NCBI RefSeq assembly: GCF_029625335.1
Contig: NZ_CP121111.1
Coordinates: forward strand, 2,046,001-2,110,000
DNA from: Flavobacterium nitratireducens
GTDB taxonomy: Bacteria; Bacteroidota; Bacteroidia; Flavobacteriales; Flavobacteriaceae
DNA: 64,000 bases
Direction: 5' to 3'
Shown here: piece after piece, positions 8,970-20,200 of the stretch
Numbering within the stretch: position 1 is the first letter of the stretch
How the letters are laid out: each line of letters opens with the position of its first letter
Notes under the pieces: model-generated
What the model was told of the DNA's origin: nothing
The model's database searches: none
Seen by the model: the letters and a program-made list of their open reading frames with translations, nothing else
Made by a program: the position numbers and the translations under genes

Positions 8970-11690
8970 ATGTCATCAAAGTATTACTCTATAATAATCT
9001 GCTTTTTTATTGTTTTGTTGCATTCATGTGGAAAATCTTCAGGAAAAGAAGATAAAATTACAATTGGATTTTCTCAAAGTGTAGGTAATGATCTTTGGCG
9101 AACTTCTATGAATCACTCAATGGAAGTGGAAGCCTCGCTCCATCCGGGAATAAATTTGACAATTTACAATGCTAACAGATCGGCTAGCAGGCAAATTAGT
9201 GATATACAGAAATTTATTGACAGTAAAGTAGATGTAATAATTGTTTCTCCATTCGATTCGGACTCAATAGTCCCAGTTATTGAAAAAGCGAGAGAAAATG
9301 GAATACCTGTAATTATAATTGATCGTAAAGCAAATACTTCTAATTATACTGCATTTATTGGTGCGGATAATATAGAAGTGGGCAGATTGGCGGGAAAACA
9401 CATCGTGTCTAGTACTCATGGTAGTGGAAATGTTATTGAAATTAAAGCTGATTTGAAGACATCTCCAGGTTTTGAAAGAAGTTTTGGATTTAAACAAATT
9501 GTTAAGCAATATCCGGGAATTAAGGTGATTTCTATATCAGCTGATGATTTTGGTCATCCAAATCAAAATTATAATGAAATATTGGATAGTTTACAACGTG
9601 TTGATTTTGTTTATGCATTTAATGATCTAATTGCATATGATGCGTGGAAAATTGCAAAGAAAAAAGGTTTAGAAAAGAAAATAAACTTTATTGGAGTTGA
9701 TGGTTTAAATGGTCCATATGGTGGAATTCAATTAGTAAAAGATGGTATATTAGAGTCGACTGTGTTATATCCTACAGGAGGTAGTGAAGCTATCAAATTG
9801 GCAATACGTTTAGCGAACAAAGAGATAGTTCCCAAAAACAATAAATTAAATACAATTTTAATTGATTCCCTAAATGCAGATATAATGAGTAATCAGTTTG
9901 ATAAAATTACAATTCAGCAATCGGATATTGAGCAGCAGCAAAAGGTTATCAAAAATCAGGAGAAAAAATATGCAAGCCAGAATAATCTTTTAAAATTGTT
10001 GACTTTTTTATTGGTAATAGTCTTAGGTCTGGCTATTTATAGTATTTACTCGAGAATTATGATTAGTCGAAAGAAACAGGAATTAGAGGAAACCAATAAA
10101 AAAATCAAACACCAAAGAAATGAAATTAAAAAGTTTTCTAATGAATTAAAACAAAGTAATGAGGCGAGATTGAACTTTTTTACGGGCTTGTCACACGAAT
10201 TCAAAACACCTTTAACGCTGATTTTGAGTTCGGTTGAATCCCTGGAAAGTGAATTTAAGAATAAAGGAATTGCTTTCAATAAAGAAATTAATTTGATGTA
10301 TAACAATTCCAGAAGATTACTGCGTTTAATCAATCAGTTATTGGATTATAGAAAAACCGAGGATCAAAAATTTACTTTGAGAGCATCGCAAACCAATTTA
10401 TTGGATTTTTCAAAAGGTATTGTAAGTGATTTTGACCGCGAAGCAAAGAAAAAGAATATTGATTTTTCATTGACTACTAACAATGAAAATTTAGAGGTTT
10501 ATATCGATAGAAATTTAATGGATAAAGTCTATTTTAATCTGTTGTCAAACGCCTTTAAATTTACACCTGAAAACGGTAAAATCAGTATTTCGATAAAAGA
10601 AGATAGGGAGAATAATGTTGTTCATATTCACTTTAAGGATTCGGGAATTGGCATACCAGAAAAAGAAATTGATCAGGTATTTAACGCTTTTTATCAGGGG
10701 TCTAATAATTATAGAAACAGTTCGGGAATTGGACTGCATTTATCAAAGAGTTTTATTGATTTGCACAAAGGAAGTATTGATGTTGTTTCAAAAAACGGAG
10801 CAGAATTTATCATTACATTACCACTTGGAAAAGAGCATTTAGATGAAAAATCGATAGTTAAAGAAGCTGCATTAGATTATGTACATCAATCCGATTATTT
10901 GGATTCTGAAGTTATTCAAAAGAAAGAACCTCAGCATAATGAGGATAGGTATTCGATTCTTTATATAGAGGATAATAAAGATCTTTTGGATTTTGTATCG
11001 AATAAGTTTTCAACCGAATATACTTTTTTTACTTCAGATGGAACTAATGCTGTGGAATATGCTTTAGAGTTAATTCCTGATATTATTATTTGCGATTTGA
11101 ATTTGCCGGAGCTGAATGGATTTCAAATTTGTGAAAAACTCAAAAAAGATTTGAGAACTTCTCATATCCCGACGATTATATTAACCTCTTCGGACGATCA
11201 GGATTCTTATTTACAGGCTTTAGATAGTGGTGCAGATGTTTTCCTGACCAAACCATTTAATTTAAAAGTATTGGCGCAGTCCATCAAAGCCTTGCTTTTT
11301 AACAGAGAGAAATTAAGGTATTATTATACCAATAATATAATTAATATCGAAGAAAGGACTTTTGGAGTTAGCGAACAGGATTTTCTTAAAAAGCTTAACG
11401 AACTGATTGAGAAAAACTTAGATAATTCGGCTTATACCGTGGAAGATTTAGCTAAAAACCTGGCTATTTCCCGTGTGCAATTGTATCGTAAAGTCAAAGC
11501 AATATTGGGAATTAGCATCAGTGATCATATCAATAATATAAGATTAGAAAAGTCTAAAGAATTTTTGAAAAAATCAGATCTAACAATTTCAGAGATTGCT
11601 TATGCGGTAGGTTTTTCTACACCGAATTACTTTTCAACCTCATTCAAAAATAAATTTGGAATTTCCCCTAAGGAGTATAAAAATATTTAG
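8970..11690 (+). CDS. Fructose-type hybrid two-component regulator (periplasmic sugar-binding/HK/REC/AraC)
   Basis: A 906-residue one-protein phosphorelay. The N-terminal signal has a lipobox-like LLHSC. Residues about 29-300 are a LacI/ribose-binding-type periplasmic domain (ITIGFSQSVGNDLWR, VDVIIVSPFDSD). A helix and one membrane span (about 338-360) follow. The kinase has His409 in the H-box (SHEFKTP) and N/G boxes (NLLSNAFKFT, DSGIGIP). A receiver carries Asp709 (IICDLNLPELNG), and a C-terminal AraC DNA-binding domain ends the protein. The architecture equals Bacteroides BT1754, which binds fructose and activates a fructan locus (family knowledge). Here it heads a fructan cluster, so sensing fructose and activating the downstream genes is a strong inference. 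Confidence 0.93.
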   Translation: MSSKYYSIIICFFIVLLHSCGKSSGKEDKITIGFSQSVGNDLWRTSMNHSMEVEASLHPGINLTIYNANRSASRQISDIQKFIDSKVDVIIVSPFDSDSIVPVIEKARENGIPVIIIDRKANTSNYTAFIGADNIEVGRLAGKHIVSSTHGSGNVIEIKADLKTSPGFERSFGFKQIVKQYPGIKVISISADDFGHPNQNYNEILDSLQRVDFVYAFNDLIAYDAWKIAKKKGLEKKINFIGVDGLNGPYGGIQLVKDGILESTVLYPTGGSEAIKLAIRLANKEIVPKNNKLNTILIDSLNADIMSNQFDKITIQQSDIEQQQKVIKNQEKKYASQNNLLKLLTFLLVIVLGLAIYSIYSRIMISRKKQELEETNKKIKHQRNEIKKFSNELKQSNEARLNFFTGLSHEFKTPLTLILSSVESLESEFKNKGIAFNKEINLMYNNSRRLLRLINQLLDYRKTEDQKFTLRASQTNLLDFSKGIVSDFDREAKKKNIDFSLTTNNENLEVYIDRNLMDKVYFNLLSNAFKFTPENGKISISIKEDRENNVVHIHFKDSGIGIPEKEIDQVFNAFYQGSNNYRNSSGIGLHLSKSFIDLHKGSIDVVSKNGAEFIITLPLGKEHLDEKSIVKEAALDYVHQSDYLDSEVIQKKEPQHNEDRYSILYIEDNKDLLDFVSNKFSTEYTFFTSDGTNAVEYALELIPDIIICDLNLPELNGFQICEKLKKDLRTSHIPTIILTSSDDQDSYLQALDSGADVFLTKPFNLKVLAQSIKALLFNREKLRYYYTNNIINIEERTFGVSEQDFLKKLNELIEKNLDNSAYTVEDLAKNLAISRVQLYRKVKAILGISISDHINNIRLEKSKEFLKKSDLTISEIAYAVGFSTPNYFSTSFKNKFGISPKEYKNI

Positions 11691-12018
11691 GTATCATCAG
11701 TGTACTTTCTGGTAACATAAACAGAATTAGCGTTCTGTATTGTGATTTTTTTTCAGTTTAATTTGTTGATTTTTAGTTCTTTGTGAATTTGAGGTGTTTT
11801 TAAATAGTATTGTAGGAAATGGTAACATTTCAGGAGGGCTAACGGTAATTTAGTAAATATCTTAGTAATAGAATTGTACTATTCTTAAGATTATAAAAGG
11901 GATTTGCTTAAATATCTTTTTTCCTTTTTGAATCGAATCTATTGCTAACTAAATTATTTAATCCGGAATTGTCGGGTATTCTTGAATGCATGATAGTTTC
12001 GTTAAACCAACAAAAACC
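11691..12018. other. Intergenic region with two GTAACAT words
   Basis: About 330 bases between the HTCS gene and the first GH32 gene. No gene is seen. GTAACAT occurs at 11712-11718 and 11822-11828 and is the core of the 15-bp direct repeat found before the sugar porter gene, so regulator binding here is possible. No clear terminator follows the HTCS stop. Confidence 0.35.
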
Positions 12019-13561
12019 ATGAGAATGAATTTTCAAATTGTATGCCTTTCTTTTTGTTTCGCACTATTTTATAATTGCAGTAAAGATAGTGGTGCGGCTA
12101 TCGAAAATCCTGATGCTGCAACCAATGCTCCAGCTTGTCAGACGATAGCTGAATCAGCAAATCAGTATACCACTTTTTATAAACCAACAAACGGTTGGGT
12201 AGGAGATCCGATGCCGTTTTATGAAAATGGAAAATTTCATATTTTCTATTTGTATGATGCCAGAAACACCTTGCCTACTTTTCATCCCTGGTATAAAGTG
12301 ATGACGGCTGATTTTGCCACATTTACCGAAAATAGCGAGATGATTCCAACTGGGAATGCCACAGACCAAGACGGGGCATTAGGAACAGGTTCCGTTTTTA
12401 AATGGAACGGAACGTATTATGCTTTCTATACCGGGCATAACGGAATTTTGGATCCCAAAGAAAAAATTATGTTAGCCACTTCAACCGATTTAAAAAGCTG
12501 GACAAAGAATCCGTCATTTCAGTTACAGGCTTCTTGGGGATACGATCGCAACGAATTTAGAGATCCAATTATTATAGAAGATAAAAGTAACGGAACCTTT
12601 AAAATGTTGATTGCGACACGTTCTGAAGTCGATTTGGTTTCGAATGCGAATGTGCCATGGCGCGCTGTGATTGCGCAATACAGTTCAACCAACTTAATCG
12701 ATTGGACTTTGGAGAAACCTTTTTATGAAGATACTTCTACATTTATAACCGAATGTCCTGACATATTCACGATGGGACAGTATCAATATCTGATTTATTC
12801 TAATATTGATGACCGTATGGTGCATTACAAATACCGCTCTTTAACTTCAAATGTCTGGATAACTCCCGAAAACAGTAAATTAGACGGTATTGCTTTTTAT
12901 GCAGGGAGAACCGTTCTCAGATGGAGCTAATCGATATATAATGGGCTGGTGTCCTACCAAAAATAAAAATAGTGATTCCAATGTTTTTGATTGGGCAGGA
13001 TCATTAGTGACTCATCGCCTGATTCAGCATTCCGATGGAACTTTTGCGGTTGCCATTCCGGATGGGGTGAATGATAAGTTTAATGTTAATGAAGCACTGC
13101 AATCCGTAAGTAATTTTGGGATGACAAAACAAGGTGACGCCTATGTTTTGAAGGCTAATGGTTCGCAAAAAGCATTTTCAGTATTCGACAGGAGAGCGGA
13201 CGTTTTTAAAATTAAAACACATATCAAAGCGACAACTTCTTCGCAATTTGGTTTTGAATTTGGGGCCTGTGGAACACGAAATGAAGTTTTTGCCCTTGTG
13301 TTTGATTTAGCCAAAAATCAATTGAGATTGGATAAAGTAATCAAAAACAGTGCGCCGTTAAACCTGACTCAATTACCGCTTAAAGTACCAGCTAACAAAG
13401 AATTTGATGTTACAATTGTATCCGAGAATTCAGTGTGCGTCATATATATTAATAATGAAATAGCATTTACGAACCGTATTTATAAAATGAACCGAAATCC
13501 GTGGGCTGTTTTTGCAGATAATGGTGAGGTTACTTTTTCAGATTTGAAAATTTTCAAATAA
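12019..13561 (+). pseudogene. GH32-family lipoprotein with C-terminal sandwich (DUF4975 type), frameshifted
   Basis: Two frames join into one protein of about 510 residues. A lipoprotein signal (LFYNC) is followed by the five-bladed propeller: nucleophile motif WVGDPMPFY, the RDP triad EFRDPI and acid/base ECPDIF. After YAGRT one base too many near 12912-12917 (GTTCTCAGAT instead of GTTTCAGAT) ends the first frame at 12930. The second frame resumes SDGANRYIMGWCPTK and carries the jelly-roll domain to 13561. The change of WMNDPNG to WVGDPMPF and the tail fit the DUF4975 branch of GH32 in Bacteroidota fructan loci. A start at 11986 or 12025 is possible; 12019 or 12025 puts the signal peptide at the N-terminus. 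The frameshift may be a sequencing error. Confidence 0.8.
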
Positions 13562-13602
13562 GTCTAAAACCAAGATAAAAGATAAATCAGTTTCGCTTCT
13601 AA

Positions 13603-13636
13603 TAAGCACGTTTTGAAAAGAGCGTGCTTATTTTTT
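13603..13636 (+). terminator. Terminator after the first GH32 gene (1 of 2)
   Basis: TAAGCACG (13603-13610) and CGTGCTTA (13623-13630) form an 8-bp stem followed by six T. Confidence 0.8.
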
Positions 13637-13648
13637 AGCCTTACAATC

Positions 13649-13683
13649 AAGCCCATCAAAAGATATTTTTGACGGGCTTTTTT
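13649..13683 (+). terminator. Terminator after the first GH32 gene (2 of 2)
   Basis: AAGCCCATCAAAA pairs with TTTTTGACGGGCTT (13666-13679) and a T-run follows. The second hairpin in tandem makes the GH32 gene a separate transcription unit from the porter operon. Confidence 0.8.
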
Positions 13684-13956
13684 ATAATCAGATTAAAAAG
13701 GATTTTTGTAAAAGAATAACACTGTTAATAAGACCATGCTGTTAGACTTATTTACTAAAATAGTTCATCGAAAGGATATTATGATTTCATTTTTAATCCC
13801 GTTCTAAAATGAATCTGATTGAACTAATAGTGTTTTGAAAAATCAACGTGCCTAAAATTTTCATAAAAAAATCCCGGTGATCTCTAAAAAAAGCATAAGA
13901 CTATGTTAAATGAAACACAAGTACACTGAATCATCTTTCATTTTCTGAAAACAAGC

Positions 13957-13991
13957 GTAACATCATTGTAATTGGTGTAACATCATTGTAA
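13957..13991 (+). promoter_or_regulatory. Candidate HTCS operator: GTAACATCATTGTAA direct repeat
   Basis: GTAACATCATTGTAA occurs at 13957-13971 and again at 13977-13991. The two starts are exactly 20 bases apart, two helical turns, placing both on the same DNA face as expected for a dimer of AraC-type domains. It is about 170 bases upstream of the sugar porter start, in a gene-free stretch (13684-14159). Seen directly; regulator assignment is inference. Confidence 0.6.
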
Positions 13992-14159
13992 CTATAACGA
14001 AATAGTTTTTGGCCTGTGTTTTATTTTAAGCTACTGAAATCAAGTGTTTTGAGGGTGTGGTATTGGGGTTTTGGTGAGATTGTATGTAATTGATACATAT
14101 TCAAAATAGCTAGCTTTTTTTTACATATAGCTTAGCAACTCAATATTAATTTTTAAATA

Positions 14160-15479
14160 ATGAAAAAAATAGTTGTTTGGTCTGTGATTGCTTCATTAGC
14201 AGGTTTTCTTTTTGGATTTGATACGGTAGTGATTTCAGGAGCCGATAAAAAATTACAGGCAATCTGGAATTCATCAGATGCTTTTCATGGTACAGTTGTA
14301 ATGGGTATGGCGCTTTGGGGGACTGTTTTTGGTGCTATATTTGGAGGTATACCTACTAATAAAATAGGAAGAAAAAATACTTTATTATGGATAGGTATTT
14401 TGTTTTTCTTTTCTGCTATTGGATCCGCTTTAGCAAATGATCCTTATGTTTTTGCAGCATTTAGATTTATTGGAGGTTTGGGTGTAGGAGCATCTACAAT
14501 TGCTGCTCCGGCTTATATTTCTGAGATAGCACCGGCAAAAGACCGAGGGAAATTAGTTGCTTTCTATCAGTTTAATATTGTTTTAGGGATTTTGATGGCT
14601 TTTCTGTCTAATTATTTGTTGAGAAATACAGGAGAGAATTCATGGAGATGGATGATGGGAGTACAAGCCTTTCCTTCCTTTATATATACGCTGTTCGTTT
14701 TTGGTATTCCTAAGAGTCCAAGATGGCTGTTGTCTAAATCCAGAAATGAAGAAGCTAAAAAGATTTTGGCTTTAATGGGGCAGGAAGCCGATTATGAGCA
14801 AATGAAAAAAGAGATTGAGCTGGATAATAGCAATGCCGCTAATACCAATGACAACATTTTTTTAAAAAAATACCGTACTCCACTAATCCTGGCTTTTTTA
14901 ATAGCCTTATTTAATCAGTTATCAGGGATTAACGCTTTTCTGTATTATTCTCCCCGAATTTTTCAGGAAGCAGGTTTAGGCGAGAGTACTGCATTATTGA
15001 GTAGTATTGGTATCGGTGTAGTCAATTTAGTATTCACCTTATTGGGAGTTTCATTAATTGACAGGTTGGGTAGAAAAGTACTCATGTATATTGGGTCAGT
15101 AGGTTATATTATTTCGCTGAGTCTTGTTGCTATTGCTTTCTTTTTAAAATGGCAGGGAATGGCAGTTCCTATTTTTCTGTTCCTCTTTATTGCAGCTCAC
15201 GCAATTGGTCAGGGTGCTGTAATCTGGGTTTTTATTTCAGAGATTTTCCCTAATCACCTCAGAGCTTCAGGACAGGCTTTCGGGAGTACTACGCATTGGG
15301 TTTTGGCAGCAATAATTCCATCACTAATTCCATTTTTATTTTCTTCAATCGGAGCGGGTGTGGTGTTTTTATTCTTTGCCGTAATGATGGTTTTTCAACT
15401 TTTGTTTGTGGCTTTTTTAATGCCGGAAACCAAAGGAATTTCTTTAGAAGAATTAAGTAAAAAATTAATAAAAGAATAG
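14160..15479 (+). CDS. MFS sugar porter (probable fructose importer)
   Basis: A 439-residue, 12-span major facilitator of the sugar-porter family. Signatures are the first-span GFLFGFDTVVISG, the loop NKIGRKN (about 61-67) and its counterpart DRLGRKV in the second half, SPRWLLSKSR before the central loop, the hexose-binding FNQLSGINAFLYYSP, and PETKGISLEEL at the C-terminus. It sits in the inner membrane and would bring monosaccharide released in the periplasm into the cytoplasm, by proton symport in related porters. Its neighbours (GH32, SusCD, fructokinase, fructose-type HTCS) point to fructose. It is the first gene of an operon; the GH32 start follows by 3 bases. Confidence 0.93.
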   Translation: MKKIVVWSVIASLAGFLFGFDTVVISGADKKLQAIWNSSDAFHGTVVMGMALWGTVFGAIFGGIPTNKIGRKNTLLWIGILFFFSAIGSALANDPYVFAAFRFIGGLGVGASTIAAPAYISEIAPAKDRGKLVAFYQFNIVLGILMAFLSNYLLRNTGENSWRWMMGVQAFPSFIYTLFVFGIPKSPRWLLSKSRNEEAKKILALMGQEADYEQMKKEIELDNSNAANTNDNIFLKKYRTPLILAFLIALFNQLSGINAFLYYSPRIFQEAGLGESTALLSSIGIGVVNLVFTLLGVSLIDRLGRKVLMYIGSVGYIISLSLVAIAFFLKWQGMAVPIFLFLFIAAHAIGQGAVIWVFISEIFPNHLRASGQAFGSTTHWVLAAIIPSLIPFLFSSIGAGVVFLFFAVMMVFQLLFVAFLMPETKGISLEELSKKLIKE

Positions 15480-15482
15480 ATC

Positions 15483-17084
15483 ATGACTAAAATTGCTATT
15501 AAAAAACACGCTAAATTATTGTTGTGTACCATAGGTTTACTGACTTTGTTTAATTGTAAAGAGTCTTCAGTATCAGATAAAAAAGCATATACGGAAGAAG
15601 AATTATATAGACCGAATTTACATTTTACACCTAAAAAAGGTTGGACAAATGATCCTAATGGAATGTTTTATTATAATGGTTATTACCATCTTTTTTTTCA
15701 ACATTATCCTGACTCCAATGTTTGGGGGCCTATGCATTGGGGGCATGCAATTAGTACAGATATGGTTAGATGGACTGAAAAGCCAATTGCAATCTATCCA
15801 GATGAGAAAGGATATATTTTTTCAGGTAGTGCAATAGTAGATCTAAAAAACACTTCTGGTTTTGGAAGTCTGAAAAATCCGCCTATTGTAGCGATGTTTA
15901 CCTATCATGATCCTAAAAAAGAAAAAACTGGTGAGCCAGGAGTTCAATCCCAAGGTATCGCTTATTCTTTAGACGAAGGTTTAACTTGGAAAAAATATGA
16001 AAAAAATCCGGTAGTAGAATTTCCTTCGATTAAAGATTTCAGAGATCCAAAGATGACCTGGGATAACATTCACAAACAATGGTTAATGGTTTTAGCTGCT
16101 GGAAATAAAACAATTTTTTATAGTTCTAAGAATTTGAAAGATTGGGAAAAACTTTCCGATTTCGGTGAAAATATTGGAGCTCATGGAGGAGTATGGGAGT
16201 GTCCTGATTTTTTTCCAATGATGGTAAATGGAAAAGACGAATATAAGTGGGTGCTTTTACTTAGTATTAACCCTGGAGGTCCCAATGGAGGATCTGCTAC
16301 TCAATATTTTGTAGGTGACTTCGATGGGAAAACTTTCGTTTTAGATAAAACTTTTGCAAAAGATATAGAAAATAAAAAAGGTATTTGGATTGACTATGGG
16401 AAAGATAATTATGCGGGGGTGACTTGGTCTAATATTTCTGAAACTGATGGAAGAAAGCTGTTTGTAGGATGGATGTCTAATTGGGAATATGCTAATAAAG
16501 TACCTACAGAAAAATGGCGTGGTAGTATGACTATACCCAGAGAATTGAGTCTTTTTGAAGAAAATGGTCACTATAAAGTTGCTTCACTACCTATTAGAGA
16601 GTTGTTGAACTATGCATCAAAAACAATTAAAAAAGATGTTATTAGAATTAAGGATAATAAAACGGTATTGTTTGATAAATCATTGCTTGATTTTTCAAGT
16701 TTAGATATACAATTTACTCTCGATAATTTGAAAAAAGATATTTATACATTTTCAATCTCCAATAGTGCCAATAATGTTGTCAGTTTTGGTTTAAATAAAA
16801 AGGAAAATTATTTTTTCATTGATAGAAAGAAATCAGGTGATTTGTCTTTTTCAGATGATTTTGCAAAACAAATTTCAAAAGCTCCTTTTTCCGGAGATTT
16901 CAATAAAATAGATATTAGAATTATCGTTGATAAAACTTCAATAGAAGTGTTTTATGATAATGGAAAAACGGTAATGACAGAAATCTTTTTTTCAGATAAA
17001 CCGATGGAACAATTTTATGTAACCAAAGGAAATTCTGATTTTAAAATCGAAAACTTAACTATTAACCAATTAAATTTAAACTAA
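15483..17084 (+). CDS. GH32 exo-fructosidase lipoprotein (levanase/inulinase/invertase type)
   Basis: A 533-residue lipoprotein with lipobox LFNC (Cys25). The GH32 catalytic set is complete: nucleophile Asp57 in WTNDPNG, Asp188 in the FRDP motif and acid/base Glu239 in WECPDF. A C-terminal beta-sandwich (about 370-533) ends with IDIRIIVDKTSIEVFYDNG, typical of the family. It cleaves terminal beta-fructosyl units from levan, inulin, fructo-oligosaccharides or sucrose, at the cell surface or in the periplasm. It begins 3 bases after the porter stop, so translation is probably coupled. Linkage preference cannot be read from sequence. Confidence 0.95.
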   Translation: MTKIAIKKHAKLLLCTIGLLTLFNCKESSVSDKKAYTEEELYRPNLHFTPKKGWTNDPNGMFYYNGYYHLFFQHYPDSNVWGPMHWGHAISTDMVRWTEKPIAIYPDEKGYIFSGSAIVDLKNTSGFGSLKNPPIVAMFTYHDPKKEKTGEPGVQSQGIAYSLDEGLTWKKYEKNPVVEFPSIKDFRDPKMTWDNIHKQWLMVLAAGNKTIFYSSKNLKDWEKLSDFGENIGAHGGVWECPDFFPMMVNGKDEYKWVLLLSINPGGPNGGSATQYFVGDFDGKTFVLDKTFAKDIENKKGIWIDYGKDNYAGVTWSNISETDGRKLFVGWMSNWEYANKVPTEKWRGSMTIPRELSLFEENGHYKVASLPIRELLNYASKTIKKDVIRIKDNKTVLFDKSLLDFSSLDIQFTLDNLKKDIYTFSISNSANNVVSFGLNKKENYFFIDRKKSGDLSFSDDFAKQISKAPFSGDFNKIDIRIIVDKTSIEVFYDNGKTVMTEIFFSDKPMEQFYVTKGNSDFKIENLTINQLNLN

Positions 17085-17227
17085 ACCCTATGAATTATGA
17101 AATGTTAAATAAATAACCAAATTAAAAAAAATATTTGCTACTAATTAGCAAAATTCGATTTAGTAATCGAAAATTAAGTGTTAATCAATTAAATTTTAAC
17201 TAAACTATTTAAATTATGAAATGTAAA
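17045..17227. repeat. Imperfect tandem duplication before susC
   Basis: The 63 bases at 17045-17107 (end of the GH32 gene, a short spacer and AATTATGAAATGT) recur at 17165-17227 with about ten changes, where the last part is the real susC start. The first copy has a vestigial start, ATGAAATG, with no open frame. Confidence 0.65.
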
Positions 17228-20200
17228 ATCATTCTGTATTTAATTTTGATGGGGTCCTTTTTTTCTCTTTCTGCACAAAACATCAGTATAAAAGGAACTG
17301 TAACCTCATCTGAAGATGGTTTGTCTTTGCCAGGAGTATCAGTCTTGGTGACGGGGACTAATATTGGAACAACAACTGATCTTGATGGAAAATACCAACT
17401 TAAAAATGTTGCTCCAAATGCAAGTTTAATTTTTAGCTATGTGGGCTATAAAAATCAAACTGTAAAAATCAATAATCAATCAACATTGAATGTTGTGATG
17501 GCAACTGAATCTCAAGAATTAACAGAGGTTGTAGTAACTGGATATTCTAAAGAACGTAAGGTAGATGTTACCGGAGCCGTTACAGTTGTTGATTTAAAGC
17601 CGATTGAAGGGCAAAGTATGAGTTCAGGTAATGCTATGCAAGCCTTACAAGGTAGGGTTGCTGGTTTACAAATTGAAAAATCTGGTGATCCAAGTGGTGC
17701 AAGTAGTAGAATCTTGATTAGAGGAGTAAGTACTTTAGGTAATACCGACCCCTTGTATGTAATTGATGGAGTGCCAACAGTTCGTCCTGAAGTTTTTGCA
17801 AGTTTAAACCCAAGTATAATTGAATCCGTTCAAGTTTTAAAAGACGCTTCAGCTTCTTCAATCTATGGTTCTAGAGCAGCAAATGGAGTTATTATTGTGA
17901 CAACAAAAAATGCTGGAAAAGGTGGCGTTACAAGAGTTTCATATAGCACCAATGTATCGGTGCTTTCAGAGAAAAAACAACGCTACAAAATGCTTAATGC
18001 TTTAGATAGAGGAAAAGTGCTTTGGCAAGCTTCTGTAAATGATGGAGCTGATCCATCAGGAGGTTATGGAGAAATCTATAACTTTGATTGGAACAATAAT
18101 TTTAATAATCCTGTATTAAATAGTGTCTCAGTTAAACCTTATGTTGGTGGGGATACAAATGTACCTGCAGGAGATACAGACTGGCAGGATACTGTTTATA
18201 AAACAGGATTGTTGGTAAATAATGATTTATCAGTCTCAGGAGGATCTGATAAATCTAATGCAGTTTTAAGTTTAGGATATTTAGATAATAATGGAATATT
18301 AAAATATACTAATTATGAAAGATATTCTGCTAGACTTAATGCTAATTTCAAATTATTTAATGACAGAGTTAAATTTGGTGTAAATTCTCAATTCACTCAA
18401 TCAAATGAAAGAAATGCTGCTAACGACGTAGGTAATGCACCGGTTCCTGGTTTAGCTATCACATTAGCACCTACAATTCCTGTTTATACAGCTTCTGGCG
18501 AATTTGCAGGGCCATTAGGTTCAGGATATTCAGATAGAAATAATCCTTTGTTGATGCAATATTTAAACAGATGGGATAATACTAGAAAAATGTCTTTATA
18601 TGGAAATGTCTTCACTGAAATTAAAATTTTGAATAATCTTACTTTCAGAAATAGCATTGGTATGGATTTTAATGATTTCCATAAAAAAGATATTGAGCCA
18701 ATTGTAATTAATGGGTTTGTTAATAGAGCTAATAATAGCTTAGCTTTAGATACTAATAAATACTCTAGCTTAACTATTTCAAATACTTTAAACTATGATT
18801 TAAAATTATCAAACCATAAATTTGGAGTAGTGGTTGGTACTGAATCAACTAAAACTGATTTAAATACTTTATATGCAAAAGCTGAAGGATTTGCAGTTGA
18901 ATCAGAATCTTATTTTACACTTTCTGCTGCTACAGGAGCAAGAACAAATAATGGAATGTCTACTGGAAGTAGATTGCTTTCTCAGTTTGGAAAATTAAAT
19001 TATGCTTTTTCAGATAAATATTTGGCAACATTTACTTTAAGAAGAGATGGTTCCTCAAGGTTTGGTCAAGATAATAGATATGGAATTTTCCCTGCAGCTA
19101 CTGTAGGTTGGAAATTAAATAATGAGGATTTCATGAAAAAGATCACTACTATATCTAATCTTAAATTACGTGCAGGATATGGAGAAGTTGGAAATCAGTC
19201 TATTGGGGATAATGCTCGTTTTGGATTATATGAAGCTAGATATGGACCTAACCAAAATGTATATTTCCCTGACTTTTTTAATATTTATTATAATGTCGGT
19301 ACAGCCTATGATTTGAATGGGACTAACACAGGTAATTTACCTTCTGGTTTTGTTTCTATTCAGGCAGCTAATTCAGGATTAAAGTGGGAATCTACAAAAG
19401 AGGTGAACGTAGGTCTTGATTTTGGATTTTTTGGGGATAAATTATCAGGAACATTTGATTATTTTTCTAGAAAAACAGATGGTATTTTAATTAAACCACC
19501 AGTTGCTTCTGCTATAGGAGAAGGACAACAACGTTTCGTAAATGGTGCTTCAACATCCAATAAAGGATGGGAATTCACAATTGGTTATTCAGACAAAACT
19601 GAATCTGGATTCTCTTACAGTGTTTCTACGAATTTTAGTCATACAAAAAATAAAATTACAAGTTTACCAGAAGAAGTAAGAGCAGCATATCCAGGAACAG
19701 CAGCAAATTCAATAATTGGTCATTCACAATTTGAAATATTTGGATATAAAACTGATGGGTTGTTTCAAAGTCAGGATGATATTGATTCACATGCAACTCA
19801 GGTTGGTGCTCGTTTAGGAGGTATTAAATTTGTTGACATTAATAATGATGGTATAATTAATTCGAATGATAGAACTTTTATAGGTACAACGCTTCCAAAA
19901 TTACAGTATGGTGTTAATGTTAGTTTATCTTACAAACAAATTGATCTGTCATTATTTGGTTCTGGTGTAGCAGGAAGAATTGGTGTTGATCCCTACATAT
20001 TCTGGAATAACTTTGTTCAGGGAAGAGAAAATGCAGGACCAGGAACTTTAAATGCTTGGACACCAACGAATACTGATACGGATGTTCCTTCACTTTCTTT
20101 GGCACATAATGATACACAAACTTCAGATTATTTGTTTAGAAATAATTCATATTTTAAATTGAGAAATTTACAAATTGGATATTCATTGCCTGAAAGTTTA

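Noticed and set aside
12019..13561. Two separate genes in the first GH32 region
   Set aside because: The second frame continues the first protein exactly after one base is removed, so this is one frameshifted gene.
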